64,000 bases of DNA. Source: Microbulbifer litoralis (GTDB taxonomy: Bacteria > Pseudomonadota > Gammaproteobacteria > Pseudomonadales > Cellvibrionaceae). A program made the translations under genes and the position numbers. Of this stretch, positions 51,947 to 60,146 are shown piece after piece (the stretch's first letter is position 1; every line of letters begins with the position of its first letter). The notes under the pieces were generated by a model. The model made no database searches. It was not told where the DNA came from and was given only the letters and a program-made list of their open reading frames with translations. The DNA is taken from positions 310,001-374,000 of the forward strand of contig NZ_JALKCV010000004.1 in NCBI RefSeq assembly GCF_023634065.1. The letters are read 5' to 3'.

Positions 51947-52414
51947 TTATTCGGGGTTGTACTGTTTGTCGGTAACCTGTTCTTTCCAGATGACATTCTG
52001 GCCATCTTTCATATAGGAAACCGCTATATGGCTCATACCATTATTGGCGGTCGCACCATGCCAGTGCCTGGTGTTGGCTGGAATCCAGATCACATCACCG
52101 GGATTGATAACCTGGCGCGCCTGCCCGTCCTGCTGCACCCACCCCTTGCCAGACTGGACGATCAGCAGCTGACCGGCCGGATGGGTATGCCACGCCGTGC
52201 GTGCTCCCGGGGCAAAGGTCACCAGGCCGGTAGTGGCACCTGTCTGTGCCGTGGCCGGATACAGCGGATCGACCACAACACGGCCGGTAAAATACTCCTT
52301 TCCTCCCGGGATTGATGGCGTCGATGCATTGCGCGTAATTTCAATAGTCTGCGCATAACCAGAGGCTGAGCCCAGAAACGCAATCAAAAGGGCGACTGCA
52401 AAAAGTTTTTTCAT
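51947..52414 (-). CDS. Secreted cupin protein
   Basis: A 155-residue cupin with a clear signal peptide (MKKLFAVALLIAFLGSASGYA). Metal motifs: GARTAWHTHPAGQLLIV and GDVIWIPANTRHWHGAT. It is a paralogue of the cytoplasmic cupin at the end of the cluster (both have FTGRV..DPL and a HWHGAT motif). Located between the Tat hydrolase and the lipoprotein CMD, all envelope-located, it suggests a periplasmic oxidation or lactone-processing route. Confidence 0.9.
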   Translation of the reverse strand: MKKLFAVALLIAFLGSASGYAQTIEITRNASTPSIPGGKEYFTGRVVVDPLYPATAQTGATTGLVTFAPGARTAWHTHPAGQLLIVQSGKGWVQQDGQARQVINPGDVIWIPANTRHWHGATANNGMSHIAVSYMKDGQNVIWKEQVTDKQYNPE

Positions 52415-52485
52415 GAATAGCTCCCCAAGTCTTCCAGTAAATCAATATCCAACTGACATCCACATGTAAACGTCCACCAAAATTT

Positions 52486-53592
52486 TTACGAAAGACTTTT
52501 TCGGAAAAAGGCGGTTATTTTTTCCCACGGAATCAGATCCACCCGATCGTAAAGATCAACGTGCCCGGCCCCCGGAATCCATACGAGCTCCTTGGGCTCT
52601 GCGGCGCGCCGATAGGCATCTTCGCTGAACTCTTTCGAGTGTGCCCGGTCGCCGCTGACAAACAACATAGGGCGCGGGGAAATCGTCTCGATATCCTTAA
52701 ACGGATAGAAATTCATGAACTTCATATTGCTGGTCAGTGTCGGATGGGTCGTCAGCTCGGGGGAGCTTCCCTCGGGCGTGAACTCTCCGCGCGGCGTGCG
52801 ATAGAAATCATAGAATTCGCGCTGGATTGGATGTGTATCCTCCGTCAGCTCGTGCACCGTGCCACTGGTGTACTCCATTTTTCCACCGGTAAACTCCACA
52901 TAGCGTTGCTGGGCAGCAGCGGCAATGATCTCGCTGCGCTGTTCCAGTGTCTGCGAATGATTGAGGGCATTCCGGTTCGCTGCGCCCATGTTATACATGC
53001 TGACAGTGGCAATCGCCTTCATGCGCGGGTCGATTTTGGCGGCGCTGATCACGAAGCTGCCGCTACCACAGATCCCAATGGCGCCAATACGCTCCCGGTC
53101 AACACTCTTGTGGGTGCCCAGAAAGTCTACTGCGGCGCTGAATGCCTCGGAATAGAGGTCCGGCGAGACCGCATTGCGGGGCTGGCCTTCACTCTCTCCC
53201 CAGAATGGCAAGTCAATGGATAGCGCGGCAAAGCCCTGTTCCGCCATTTTTGTGGCGTAGAGATTTGCGCTCTGTTCCTTGACCGCACCCATCGGGTGGC
53301 CGACGACAATCGCCGGCAGCGCACCTCCGCGCTCTCGATTCCCGGGAATAAAGAGATTCCCGACGACACGCATCTGGTATTGATCTTTAAAAGTGACCTT
53401 CTCTTTTGTCACCAGATCACTAGTATAGAAATTGTCGGCACCATTGGACATATTCCGGGCCCTCGCCAAAGGAACTTGGGTAATCGATATCAGGCCAAAC
53501 GCAGCGGCGCTCGAACCGATAAACTTCAGGACCCTGCGACGATCGCTATTCGGCCCCAATGTATCGGAACTTGGTTTCCCTGCTTCTTTCAT
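52486..53592 (-). CDS. Tat-exported alpha/beta hydrolase
   Basis: A 368-residue alpha/beta-hydrolase. A twin-arginine signal (NSDRRRVLKFIGSSAAAFG) precedes LISITQVPLARA, so it is probably exported folded by Tat. Core landmarks: VVGHPMGAVKEQSANLYA (oxyanion region), and the nucleophile elbow GICGSGSFV, where Cys replaces the usual Ser of GxSxG with GSGS following; the histidine is in PGAGHVDLYDR. Such enzymes resemble dienelactone-hydrolase or poly-ester-type hydrolases. First structural gene of the AraC cluster; AGGAG lies eleven bases ahead of the ATG. Confidence 0.9.
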   Translation of the reverse strand: MKEAGKPSSDTLGPNSDRRRVLKFIGSSAAAFGLISITQVPLARARNMSNGADNFYTSDLVTKEKVTFKDQYQMRVVGNLFIPGNRERGGALPAIVVGHPMGAVKEQSANLYATKMAEQGFAALSIDLPFWGESEGQPRNAVSPDLYSEAFSAAVDFLGTHKSVDRERIGAIGICGSGSFVISAAKIDPRMKAIATVSMYNMGAANRNALNHSQTLEQRSEIIAAAAQQRYVEFTGGKMEYTSGTVHELTEDTHPIQREFYDFYRTPRGEFTPEGSSPELTTHPTLTSNMKFMNFYPFKDIETISPRPMLFVSGDRAHSKEFSEDAYRRAAEPKELVWIPGAGHVDLYDRVDLIPWEKITAFFRKSLS

Positions 53593-53886
53593 CGTTGAAA
53601 AACTCCTGCACCGGTGGACTCTTCCGCTCATACATGAATTGCAATATTGCACGTGTACTGAAGCAGAAAGGTAGTTTGATCCGGAGGATTTCTTGCCCGA
53701 TCCTCAGAAAACCGTCAGCGCGATTCAGGCAATGCTGGCGGATTGCGCGGTGCAGGCGCACAGCGGCGTCGATGCCATGCTGAACAAAACAGGGGGATGC
53801 CCAGATCCTCGCTGGAAAAGCTGCATATCGATGGTCGACGAGAGTATCAAGGGGAGATGCGCGGCACCGCGCTGCCGGTTGGCCTG
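53593..53886. other. Control region between araC-type gene and Tat hydrolase
   Basis: Contains the perfect 12-base palindrome TGCAATATTGCA at 53640-53651, next to ACGTGT. Position just upstream of the hydrolase start suits an operator for the AraC-type regulator. No convincing gene: a plus-strand frame (53693-53896) has no recognisable domain. Confidence 0.5.
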
Positions 53887-54837
53887 TCAGCCCTGAAGCC
53901 GCTCGCCGCTTGCCAGGCCCCGCAGCCGTTCGATATCACGCCTGGGCGGAGCGCCGAAGAGACGGCTGTACTCGCGGCTGAACTGCGAGGGGCTTTCGTA
54001 GCCCACCTGGAAAGCGGCGCTGGCCGCGTCCAGGTGTTCGTTCAGCATCAGTCGCTTCGCCTCGTTCAGGCGCAGCCATTTCTGGTACTGCAGCGGGCTC
54101 ATCGCCGTGAGCTGGCGGAAGTGTTGGTAAAATGTCGGCGCACTCATCTGCACACGGGCAGCCAATTCCTCGATACGCAACGGCGAGGCAAAATTCAATT
54201 TCAGCCATTCGATCGCTTTGGCAACCCGGTGGCCGTGACTGTCTACCGACGCAATCTGCCGCACCAGTGCCGCCTGGTCGCTCATCAACAGGCGAAAATG
54301 AATCTCGCGCTCGATCAATGGCGCCAGCACTCCGATTGCCTCGGGTTCATCGAGGAGATTCAGCAGGCGATTGAACGGTTCCAGGATCCCGGGCGTGACC
54401 GCCCCGAGCCCGACGCTGCTGCCGGTGGCCTTATCCTTCGGCGGGGCCAGGCTGCCCTGGGCAATCAGTTCCGCCAGCATGCGCAAATCCAGCTTCAGCA
54501 CCAAGCCGAGGCACGGTTTCTCCTGGCTGCCAGTGATCACCTGGGACGTGGCCGGCAGATCCAGCGAGGTCACTAGGAAGTTCGAGGTATCGTAGGGATA
54601 CGCCTCACCGCCAATAACCATTCGCTTGTCGCCTTGCACGACCAGCACCACACTCGGCTCGATCAGGCAAAAATCCGGATCCGAAGGCCGCTCGCGCCGG
54701 AAAAAGCCGAGATTCGGGACTGGCGTTACATAGTCGCCCTCCCCGCTGGTGTACCGGGAAATGACCTCGGCCAGTGCCCGCTGCGACACAGCCACCTGTC
54801 GGTCACGATCCTGCCGGGTGTGGTTTCGATTTGCCAT
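53887..54837 (-). CDS. AraC family transcriptional regulator (AraC_N type)
   Basis: A 316-residue activator. The N-terminal AraC_N domain (DPDFCLIEPSVVLVVQGDKRMVIGG, then TSLDLPATSQVI) is that of regulators of aldehyde- and quinone-related genes such as YqhC. Two HTH motifs follow: LRIEELAARVQMSAPTFYQHFR and DAASAAFQVGYESPSQFSREYSRLFG. The ATG at 54837 is chosen; an AGGAGG is twelve bases ahead, while a TTG at 54846 is almost on top of it. It probably switches on the hydrolase/cupin/CMD genes downstream. Confidence 0.9.
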   Translation of the reverse strand: MANRNHTRQDRDRQVAVSQRALAEVISRYTSGEGDYVTPVPNLGFFRRERPSDPDFCLIEPSVVLVVQGDKRMVIGGEAYPYDTSNFLVTSLDLPATSQVITGSQEKPCLGLVLKLDLRMLAELIAQGSLAPPKDKATGSSVGLGAVTPGILEPFNRLLNLLDEPEAIGVLAPLIEREIHFRLLMSDQAALVRQIASVDSHGHRVAKAIEWLKLNFASPLRIEELAARVQMSAPTFYQHFRQLTAMSPLQYQKWLRLNEAKRLMLNEHLDAASAAFQVGYESPSQFSREYSRLFGAPPRRDIERLRGLASGERLQG

Positions 54838-55218
54838 AAGGTGCAAAATCCTCCTCGGCGCAACTCTACTCCCGCCTACCCCCGATCACCACCAAAACAA
54901 CGTCCAGCGATAGGATCGGGCAAGAAAACCAGGCGAATAATCTATTGATACGCGGAGCGGGCCATGGAAGTACCATTCGGCGGCGTCCCCATTGACTGTA
55001 ACCGCGCCCGACGCGGGCCTGTATTGCCAGTCGACCTTGCTGGTAATATAGTATTACAAATATAAGCATAATAATGGCCGGCAATGGCATCCCACCTCGC
55101 CCGGGAAAGCGTGTCCGAGCTTCGGGACAGGTCGCCCGCAGCCCTACGCCGGCAGTGCAGAAGATCACCAACGTCCACAGGAATCCAGTGCGCGCAATTC
55201 TGTAACAGAGAGAGAATT
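54838..55218 (+). promoter_or_regulatory. Control region of the GH2 gene with a GntR-type palindrome
   Basis: GTAATA-TAG-TATTAC (55044-55058) is a 15-base palindrome, extended by TGG and ACAA, in an AT-rich block just ahead of the GH2 gene. The form resembles operators of GntR (FadR/UxuR-like) regulators of hexuronate and related sugars. No gene lies between the AraC and GH2 starts. Confidence 0.5.
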
Positions 55219-57069
55219 ATGATAAGAAAACTAATGATGCTCTTAGCGATGAGTTTAACGACCATACCCGCCATGGCAGCAGACAGACTGATCGTCAATA
55301 CCGACAGCCGGGAATCCGTCTCCCTGAACGGCACCTGGCACTATATCCTCGATCCCTACGAAACCGGCTTTTACAACTACCGCTACAAGGAGCGCAGCGA
55401 GGGCGATCCGGAGGCCTACTGGAACCGGCCGGTGACCAAGCACAGATCCGAACGCCGCGAACACGGCTACCGCGCGCCTTATACCCTGGAAGTCCCCGGT
55501 GACTGGAATTCCCAGGATGATACCTTCACCTACTACGAGGGCACCGTCTGGTACCAACGGGATTTCGATCGCCCCCAGCTCGGGAAAAACCAACGGGTTT
55601 TCCTCTATTTCGGCGCAGTCAACTACGAAGCGCATGTCTACCTGAATGGCAAGAAGCTCGGCATGCACAAAGGCGGCTTTACCCCGTTCAACTTCGAAGT
55701 CCCCCGCGACCTGCTGAAGGAAAAAGACAACTTCCTGGTGGTCAAGGTGGATAACAAGCGCCACCCGGACGAGATCCCCACCATCAATACCGACTGGTGG
55801 AACTACGGCGGTATCACCCGCGATATCAAGCTGGTGATGACGCCGGACAATTTTATTCAACAGTACGAGATAGAGCTGGATCCCGCGCAGGATATCCTCA
55901 CCGCGAAACAGGAAAACCGTTTCCGGATTTCCGGCAATGTGACCCTGGACAAGGCTGCCAGCAGCGGCGCAGTCACGCTGGCAATTCCGGAGCTGGGTGT
56001 TGAACAGCGCTATCCGGTGACCGGCAGCCGGCTGGAATTTGATCTGGAACTGGAAGATCTGCAGCTGTGGTCCCCGAAGACCCCAAAGCTGTACAACGTC
56101 AGCCTGACCTACAACAGCGAGGAACTGGCGGACAATATCGGCTTTCGCAAGATCGAGACGTCCGGCAAAAAGATTCTGCTAAACGGCGAACCGGTCTTCC
56201 TGCGCGGCATCGCCATTCATGAAGAGATACCGCAGGGCGTGCGCCGCGCGCACAGCGAGGCCGATGCCGAACAGCTGCTGGGCTGGGCGAAGGACCTGAA
56301 CGCCAATATGGTGCGTCTCGCCCACTACCCGCACAACGAGCAGATGACCCGCCTGGCGGATAAAATGGGCCTGCTGGTGTGGTCGGAAATCCCGGTGTAC
56401 TGGACCATCGACTTCGGCAACGATGCGGTACTGGACAAGGCCAAGGCCCAACTGAAAGAGATGATTGCCCGCGACCACAATCGCGCCTCGATTGTCATCT
56501 GGTCCGTCGGCAACGAGACTCCGGTCAGCCCGGTGCGCACCGGCTTTATGAAATCCCTGATCGATACGGCCCGATCCCTCGACGACAGCCGCCTGATTTC
56601 CGCCGCCCTGGAAGTGCACTACAACCCGGAAACCAACCGCGTCGACGACCCGCTGGGCGCCTATACCGATATCGTCTCGGTCAACGAGTACCTGGGCTGG
56701 TACGGCGGCACCCCGGATATGTGCCGCACCGCCAACTGGGAAGTGGCCTACGATAAACCGCTGTTTATCAGCGAGACTGGCGCCGGCGCCAAGAGCGGCT
56801 TCCACGCCGACCGCGAGACCCGCTGGAGCGAGGAGTACCAGCAGTGGTACTACGAAGAGCAGATCAAAATGCTCAAGCGCATGCCGGACAATTACAGTGG
56901 CGTGGCCCCATGGATTCTCGCTGACTTCCGCTCACCGAAACGCAACCACCCGCTCTACCAGCAGGGCTGGAACCGCAAGGGATTGATCGACGAGCAGGGC
57001 CACAAGAAGAAGGCATTTGATGTGTTGAAGGCCTACTACGGCGAGATAGAGAAAGACGCCGATCAATAA
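55219..57069 (+). CDS. Secreted glycoside hydrolase family 2 (beta-glucuronidase/galactosidase-like)
   Basis: A 616-residue secreted glycosidase with signal peptide (KLMMLLAMSLTTIPAMAA). The order is GH2 N-terminal sugar-binding domain (SLNGTWHYILDPY, then VPGDWNSQ), immunoglobulin-like domain and TIM barrel. The general acid/base is Glu433 in SVGNE and the nucleophile Glu519 in FISETGAG, both preserved. Family landmark LRGIAIHEE precedes them. The size and beginning fit the beta-glucuronidase branch; ulvan- or plant-type uronide substrates would match a marine lifestyle, but this is inferred. No transporter lies nearby. Confidence 0.9.
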   Translation: MIRKLMMLLAMSLTTIPAMAADRLIVNTDSRESVSLNGTWHYILDPYETGFYNYRYKERSEGDPEAYWNRPVTKHRSERREHGYRAPYTLEVPGDWNSQDDTFTYYEGTVWYQRDFDRPQLGKNQRVFLYFGAVNYEAHVYLNGKKLGMHKGGFTPFNFEVPRDLLKEKDNFLVVKVDNKRHPDEIPTINTDWWNYGGITRDIKLVMTPDNFIQQYEIELDPAQDILTAKQENRFRISGNVTLDKAASSGAVTLAIPELGVEQRYPVTGSRLEFDLELEDLQLWSPKTPKLYNVSLTYNSEELADNIGFRKIETSGKKILLNGEPVFLRGIAIHEEIPQGVRRAHSEADAEQLLGWAKDLNANMVRLAHYPHNEQMTRLADKMGLLVWSEIPVYWTIDFGNDAVLDKAKAQLKEMIARDHNRASIVIWSVGNETPVSPVRTGFMKSLIDTARSLDDSRLISAALEVHYNPETNRVDDPLGAYTDIVSVNEYLGWYGGTPDMCRTANWEVAYDKPLFISETGAGAKSGFHADRETRWSEEYQQWYYEEQIKMLKRMPDNYSGVAPWILADFRSPKRNHPLYQQGWNRKGLIDEQGHKKKAFDVLKAYYGEIEKDADQ

Positions 57070-57413
57070 CGGCCTGCCCTTTTGCGCAGAGTCTGGATTG
57101 TGTCAGACAAGTTCAGATCGCGGTTCCCCGGCTTTCATGTAACGACGCTTCGACAAGGTCCGGCGACCATTCGGGAGGAACAAAGCAGCGCATATAGAGC
57201 TGACGCTGAAATCTTGCCCCGCTCCGGACCCTGCCCCATCGGGCCTACCCCCTTGCAGAGAGCGCAGCCCCGCGCGACTTTCGAGCAACCCGAGAGCTGA
57301 CCATTTTTTGACCAGCCCGTAAGCCGGAACGAGTCATACAGCCGTCCAAGAACTGGTATAGTGCGCATCTCTCACCCCCGAAATACAGGTGGCTAGCAGA
57401 AGGAGACCCCCCG
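57070..57413. other. Cyclase promoter region containing the duplicated 27-bp block
   Basis: Bases 57345-57371 are identical to 50375-50401 and include GGTATAGT, a TATAGT -10-like box with extended TGG. The earlier 260 bases hold no gene. The cyclase start at 57414 has AAGGAG well placed. Confidence 0.65.
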
Positions 57414-58937
57414 GTGATCACTCAGGCCAAACGCACTCTGCGGCACGTTGCCAATGGCCTACCGGTACGCCTTCTCCAGCTGCTGCCCCGCCGCATCCCG
57501 ATTGCGTTCAAACTGGCGGTGGCCATGACCCTGCTGCTGGTACTGGGGATGGCGAGCCTGGGGCTGTTTATCAGCGACAACCAGAACCGCATGATTCGCA
57601 CACAGCTGCACGATTTCGGCAATACCATGGCCATGCAGCTGGCCAAACTGGCCAGTGAACCGATCCTGTCGGAAAACAGCCTGAACCTGCGCATGCTGAC
57701 CACCAATCTGGGCCAGGACGAGAAGATCCTCGGCGCGGCGATTTACACGCTCGACGGCGAGCTGCTGTCGGCGACCGGTGTCCAGCCGGATCTGACCGAT
57801 GATCCACTCGATGCCACCGGGGTCGCCCCCCGACCCTGGTTCCACCGCACGGCTGGCGGCCCCCCGGAGCGGCTGATCAGCTTTGTCGCCCCGGCGACCT
57901 ACCAGGGTGTCCGGGTTGGCTCGGCGGTGGTGACCCTGTCGGCATCGCAGATGGACAAGGCCGCCACCAGCGCCCGCAATGCCATCATCTACGCCACCCT
58001 GGCCATGACGGTGCTGGCCTCCCTGCTGGCCTATTGGCTGAGCCGCCGCCTGTCGCTACCGATCCACCAACTGATGCAGGCCACCCGCGCCATCGGCCGC
58101 GGCGATCTGTCGACCCGGATCGACCAGCAGCGCAACGACGAACTCGGCGACCTGTTCGAGGGGTTCAACAGCATGGCGGCCGGGCTGCTGAAAAAATCGC
58201 AGGTCGAACAGGTCTTTTCCCGCTATGTGTCGAAAAACGTTGCCGACAGGGTACTGGCCAACCTGGGGGAGGTCCGGCTGGTCGACCGACCGATCGAGGC
58301 GACGGTCGTGTTCGCCGACATCACCGGCTTTACCGCCATGTCGGAAAAGCTGCAGCCGAGCCAGGTCTCCGCACTGTTGAACGAGTATTTCTCCTATATT
58401 TCCCGCGCCTGCACCCTGTATGGAGGTGTGGTCGACAAATTTATCGGCGACTGTGCGATGCTGGTGTTCGGGGCACTGGAAGAGGATTCCGACCACGCGT
58501 TCAGCGCTGTCAGTTGTGCGGTGCTGATCCAACAGCTGGCCGCGCAGCTGAACGAACAGCGCCGCGCCGATGGCCGGCCCGAGGTGCACTTCCGCATCGG
58601 CATCAACAGCGGCGCCATGCTGGCCGGCAACCTGGGCTCCGACGAGCGGATGGAATACACCGTGGTCGGCGACGCCGTCAACCTGGCATCCCGACTGTGC
58701 AGCGAGGCCCGGCCGGACCAGACCATCATCCGCAAACAACTGTTCACCATGCTGGAGGACCGCATCATCGCACATCCGGAACGGACCCTCTCGATCCGCG
58801 GCAAGGCAGTACCGGTGGGACTCTATTCCGTGCAGGACATCCATCAGCAGGACCAGGAACTGCTGCAGGCCAACCTGCAGAAGCTACTGAGCACCCGCGC
58901 CCAGCAACAGACCCCACAGGCAGTCGAGCATGCGTAA
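57414..58937 (+). CDS. Membrane adenylate cyclase (class III) with HAMP domain
   Basis: A 507-residue inner-membrane cyclase. Two transmembrane segments (about residues 29-50 and 183-206) bracket a periplasmic sensor region; a HAMP linker (LSLPIHQLMQATRAIGRGDLSTRI) leads to the catalytic domain. Metal-binding Asp302 (VFADITGF) and Asp346 (KFIGD) are present. Purine selectors Lys342 and Thr416 (EYTVVGD) indicate ATP, class IIIb. Start is GTG at 57414 with AAGGAG. It overlaps the next gene by eight bases. A decayed copy of this gene lies at 50364-50620. Confidence 0.92.
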   Translation: MITQAKRTLRHVANGLPVRLLQLLPRRIPIAFKLAVAMTLLLVLGMASLGLFISDNQNRMIRTQLHDFGNTMAMQLAKLASEPILSENSLNLRMLTTNLGQDEKILGAAIYTLDGELLSATGVQPDLTDDPLDATGVAPRPWFHRTAGGPPERLISFVAPATYQGVRVGSAVVTLSASQMDKAATSARNAIIYATLAMTVLASLLAYWLSRRLSLPIHQLMQATRAIGRGDLSTRIDQQRNDELGDLFEGFNSMAAGLLKKSQVEQVFSRYVSKNVADRVLANLGEVRLVDRPIEATVVFADITGFTAMSEKLQPSQVSALLNEYFSYISRACTLYGGVVDKFIGDCAMLVFGALEEDSDHAFSAVSCAVLIQQLAAQLNEQRRADGRPEVHFRIGINSGAMLAGNLGSDERMEYTVVGDAVNLASRLCSEARPDQTIIRKQLFTMLEDRIIAHPERTLSIRGKAVPVGLYSVQDIHQQDQELLQANLQKLLSTRAQQQTPQAVEHA

Positions 58938-60015
58938 TTGCCGCTTAGCACTCCTGTGGTTTTTGCTGTTACCGCTGTTGCCAGCCTGCAGCCTGATGCC
59001 GACACAACAACAGCTACCGGAAGCCTTTCCGGCCGAGGCACTGCAGCAGGCGCGCCGGCAGTCAGCCGAACTCCACCGCCTGCGGAAACTCGATACCCCG
59101 ACACCGGCCCAGCAACAACAGATCAAACAGCTGCACAGCGGCCTGCGGCAGTTTGAACAAAACACAATCCGCACCGCCAGCCGCCTGGAAAAACAGAACG
59201 ACTGGCACGGCGCCGGCCAGGTTCTGAAGGCCGCCACAGGCGTACTGCCGGACAATCAGGCTCTGCACAGCGCACAGCAACAGTTCTCACAACGGCGCAA
59301 GCTGCGCGAAGAACAGGTCCGCATGGAACTGGCGATCCATCGCGGCGAGCAGCTGCTGCAGGACGCCGAGGCCTACCAGCGCCTGCGGCAGCTGCAGGGA
59401 CCCAGCGTGATGACCTGGCTGGAACTGAAGAATTTTCAGCGCCAATGCGGTAGCTCAGTACAGGCACTACAGGACCATGGGCAAAAGGCGCTACAGCGCG
59501 AGCACTATGCCCTGGCCCAGCGCGCCCTGAAAGTGGCGCGCAGACTGTACAACCACGATCCACAGCAGGACGACGAACAGCGCAAAGCCATCGACCACGA
59601 TCTGGCCCTGGCCAACCACCGGCTCCGCCATTCAGCGCCCAGAACCGTCAGGCGGCCCCCGAAGAAAAAAGACAACAAGCGCCACGTCGCGGAACTGCAG
59701 CAGGCACTGGATGCCGGAGACCTGCAGAGCGCACGGCAGCACCTGAGCCGACTGCGGCAGGAGTCCCCGGAAAGTCCGCAACTGCAACCCCTGCAATCGC
59801 AGTTTCAGGCGCAGCTGGATATCCGGGTCGAGAACGCGATCAAGCGGGGAAATGACCTGTACAGCCAGGGCGAAATCGAGCGAGCCGTGACGGTCTGGCG
59901 TGATGCCAAAGCCCTGGATCCGGGCAATGCGGAACTGACGACCAATATTGCCCGGGCTGAGAAGCTGCTGGAAAATCTGAGAGCGTTGTCGGCAGAACCT
60001 GGCACCAGGCGCTAG
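58930..60015 (+). CDS. TPR-like lipoprotein coupled to the cyclase
   Basis: A 361-residue lipoprotein (lipobox LLPAC) made of Gln/Arg-rich helices in the pattern of tetratricopeptide repeats; the clearest is the last (IKRGNDLYSQGEIERAVTVWRDAKALDPGNAE). A proline/lysine-rich linker (RRPPKKKDNKRH) divides the protein. The ATG lies inside the end of the cyclase gene, so the two are translated together. A periplasmic helical lipoprotein could feed signals to the cyclase sensor region; this is inferred from coupling only. Confidence 0.85.
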   Translation: MRNCRLALLWFLLLPLLPACSLMPTQQQLPEAFPAEALQQARRQSAELHRLRKLDTPTPAQQQQIKQLHSGLRQFEQNTIRTASRLEKQNDWHGAGQVLKAATGVLPDNQALHSAQQQFSQRRKLREEQVRMELAIHRGEQLLQDAEAYQRLRQLQGPSVMTWLELKNFQRQCGSSVQALQDHGQKALQREHYALAQRALKVARRLYNHDPQQDDEQRKAIDHDLALANHRLRHSAPRTVRRPPKKKDNKRHVAELQQALDAGDLQSARQHLSRLRQESPESPQLQPLQSQFQAQLDIRVENAIKRGNDLYSQGEIERAVTVWRDAKALDPGNAELTTNIARAEKLLENLRALSAEPGTRR

Positions 60016-60146
60016 TAAATTAACGCGCTGTAAACTTGTTTTGCCCTATCTATACGCCCTCAGAAAACTTTTATGAGTCCCTGAATAACACCTGATCACT
60101 TTTTACCTTACACCGAGACTCAAGTCATTGGATAACCTCTTGTCCT

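Noticed and set aside
53693-53896. 67-residue plus-strand frame between the AraC-type and hydrolase genes
   Set aside because: No domain, no ribosome site of note, and it overlaps the likely operator region.
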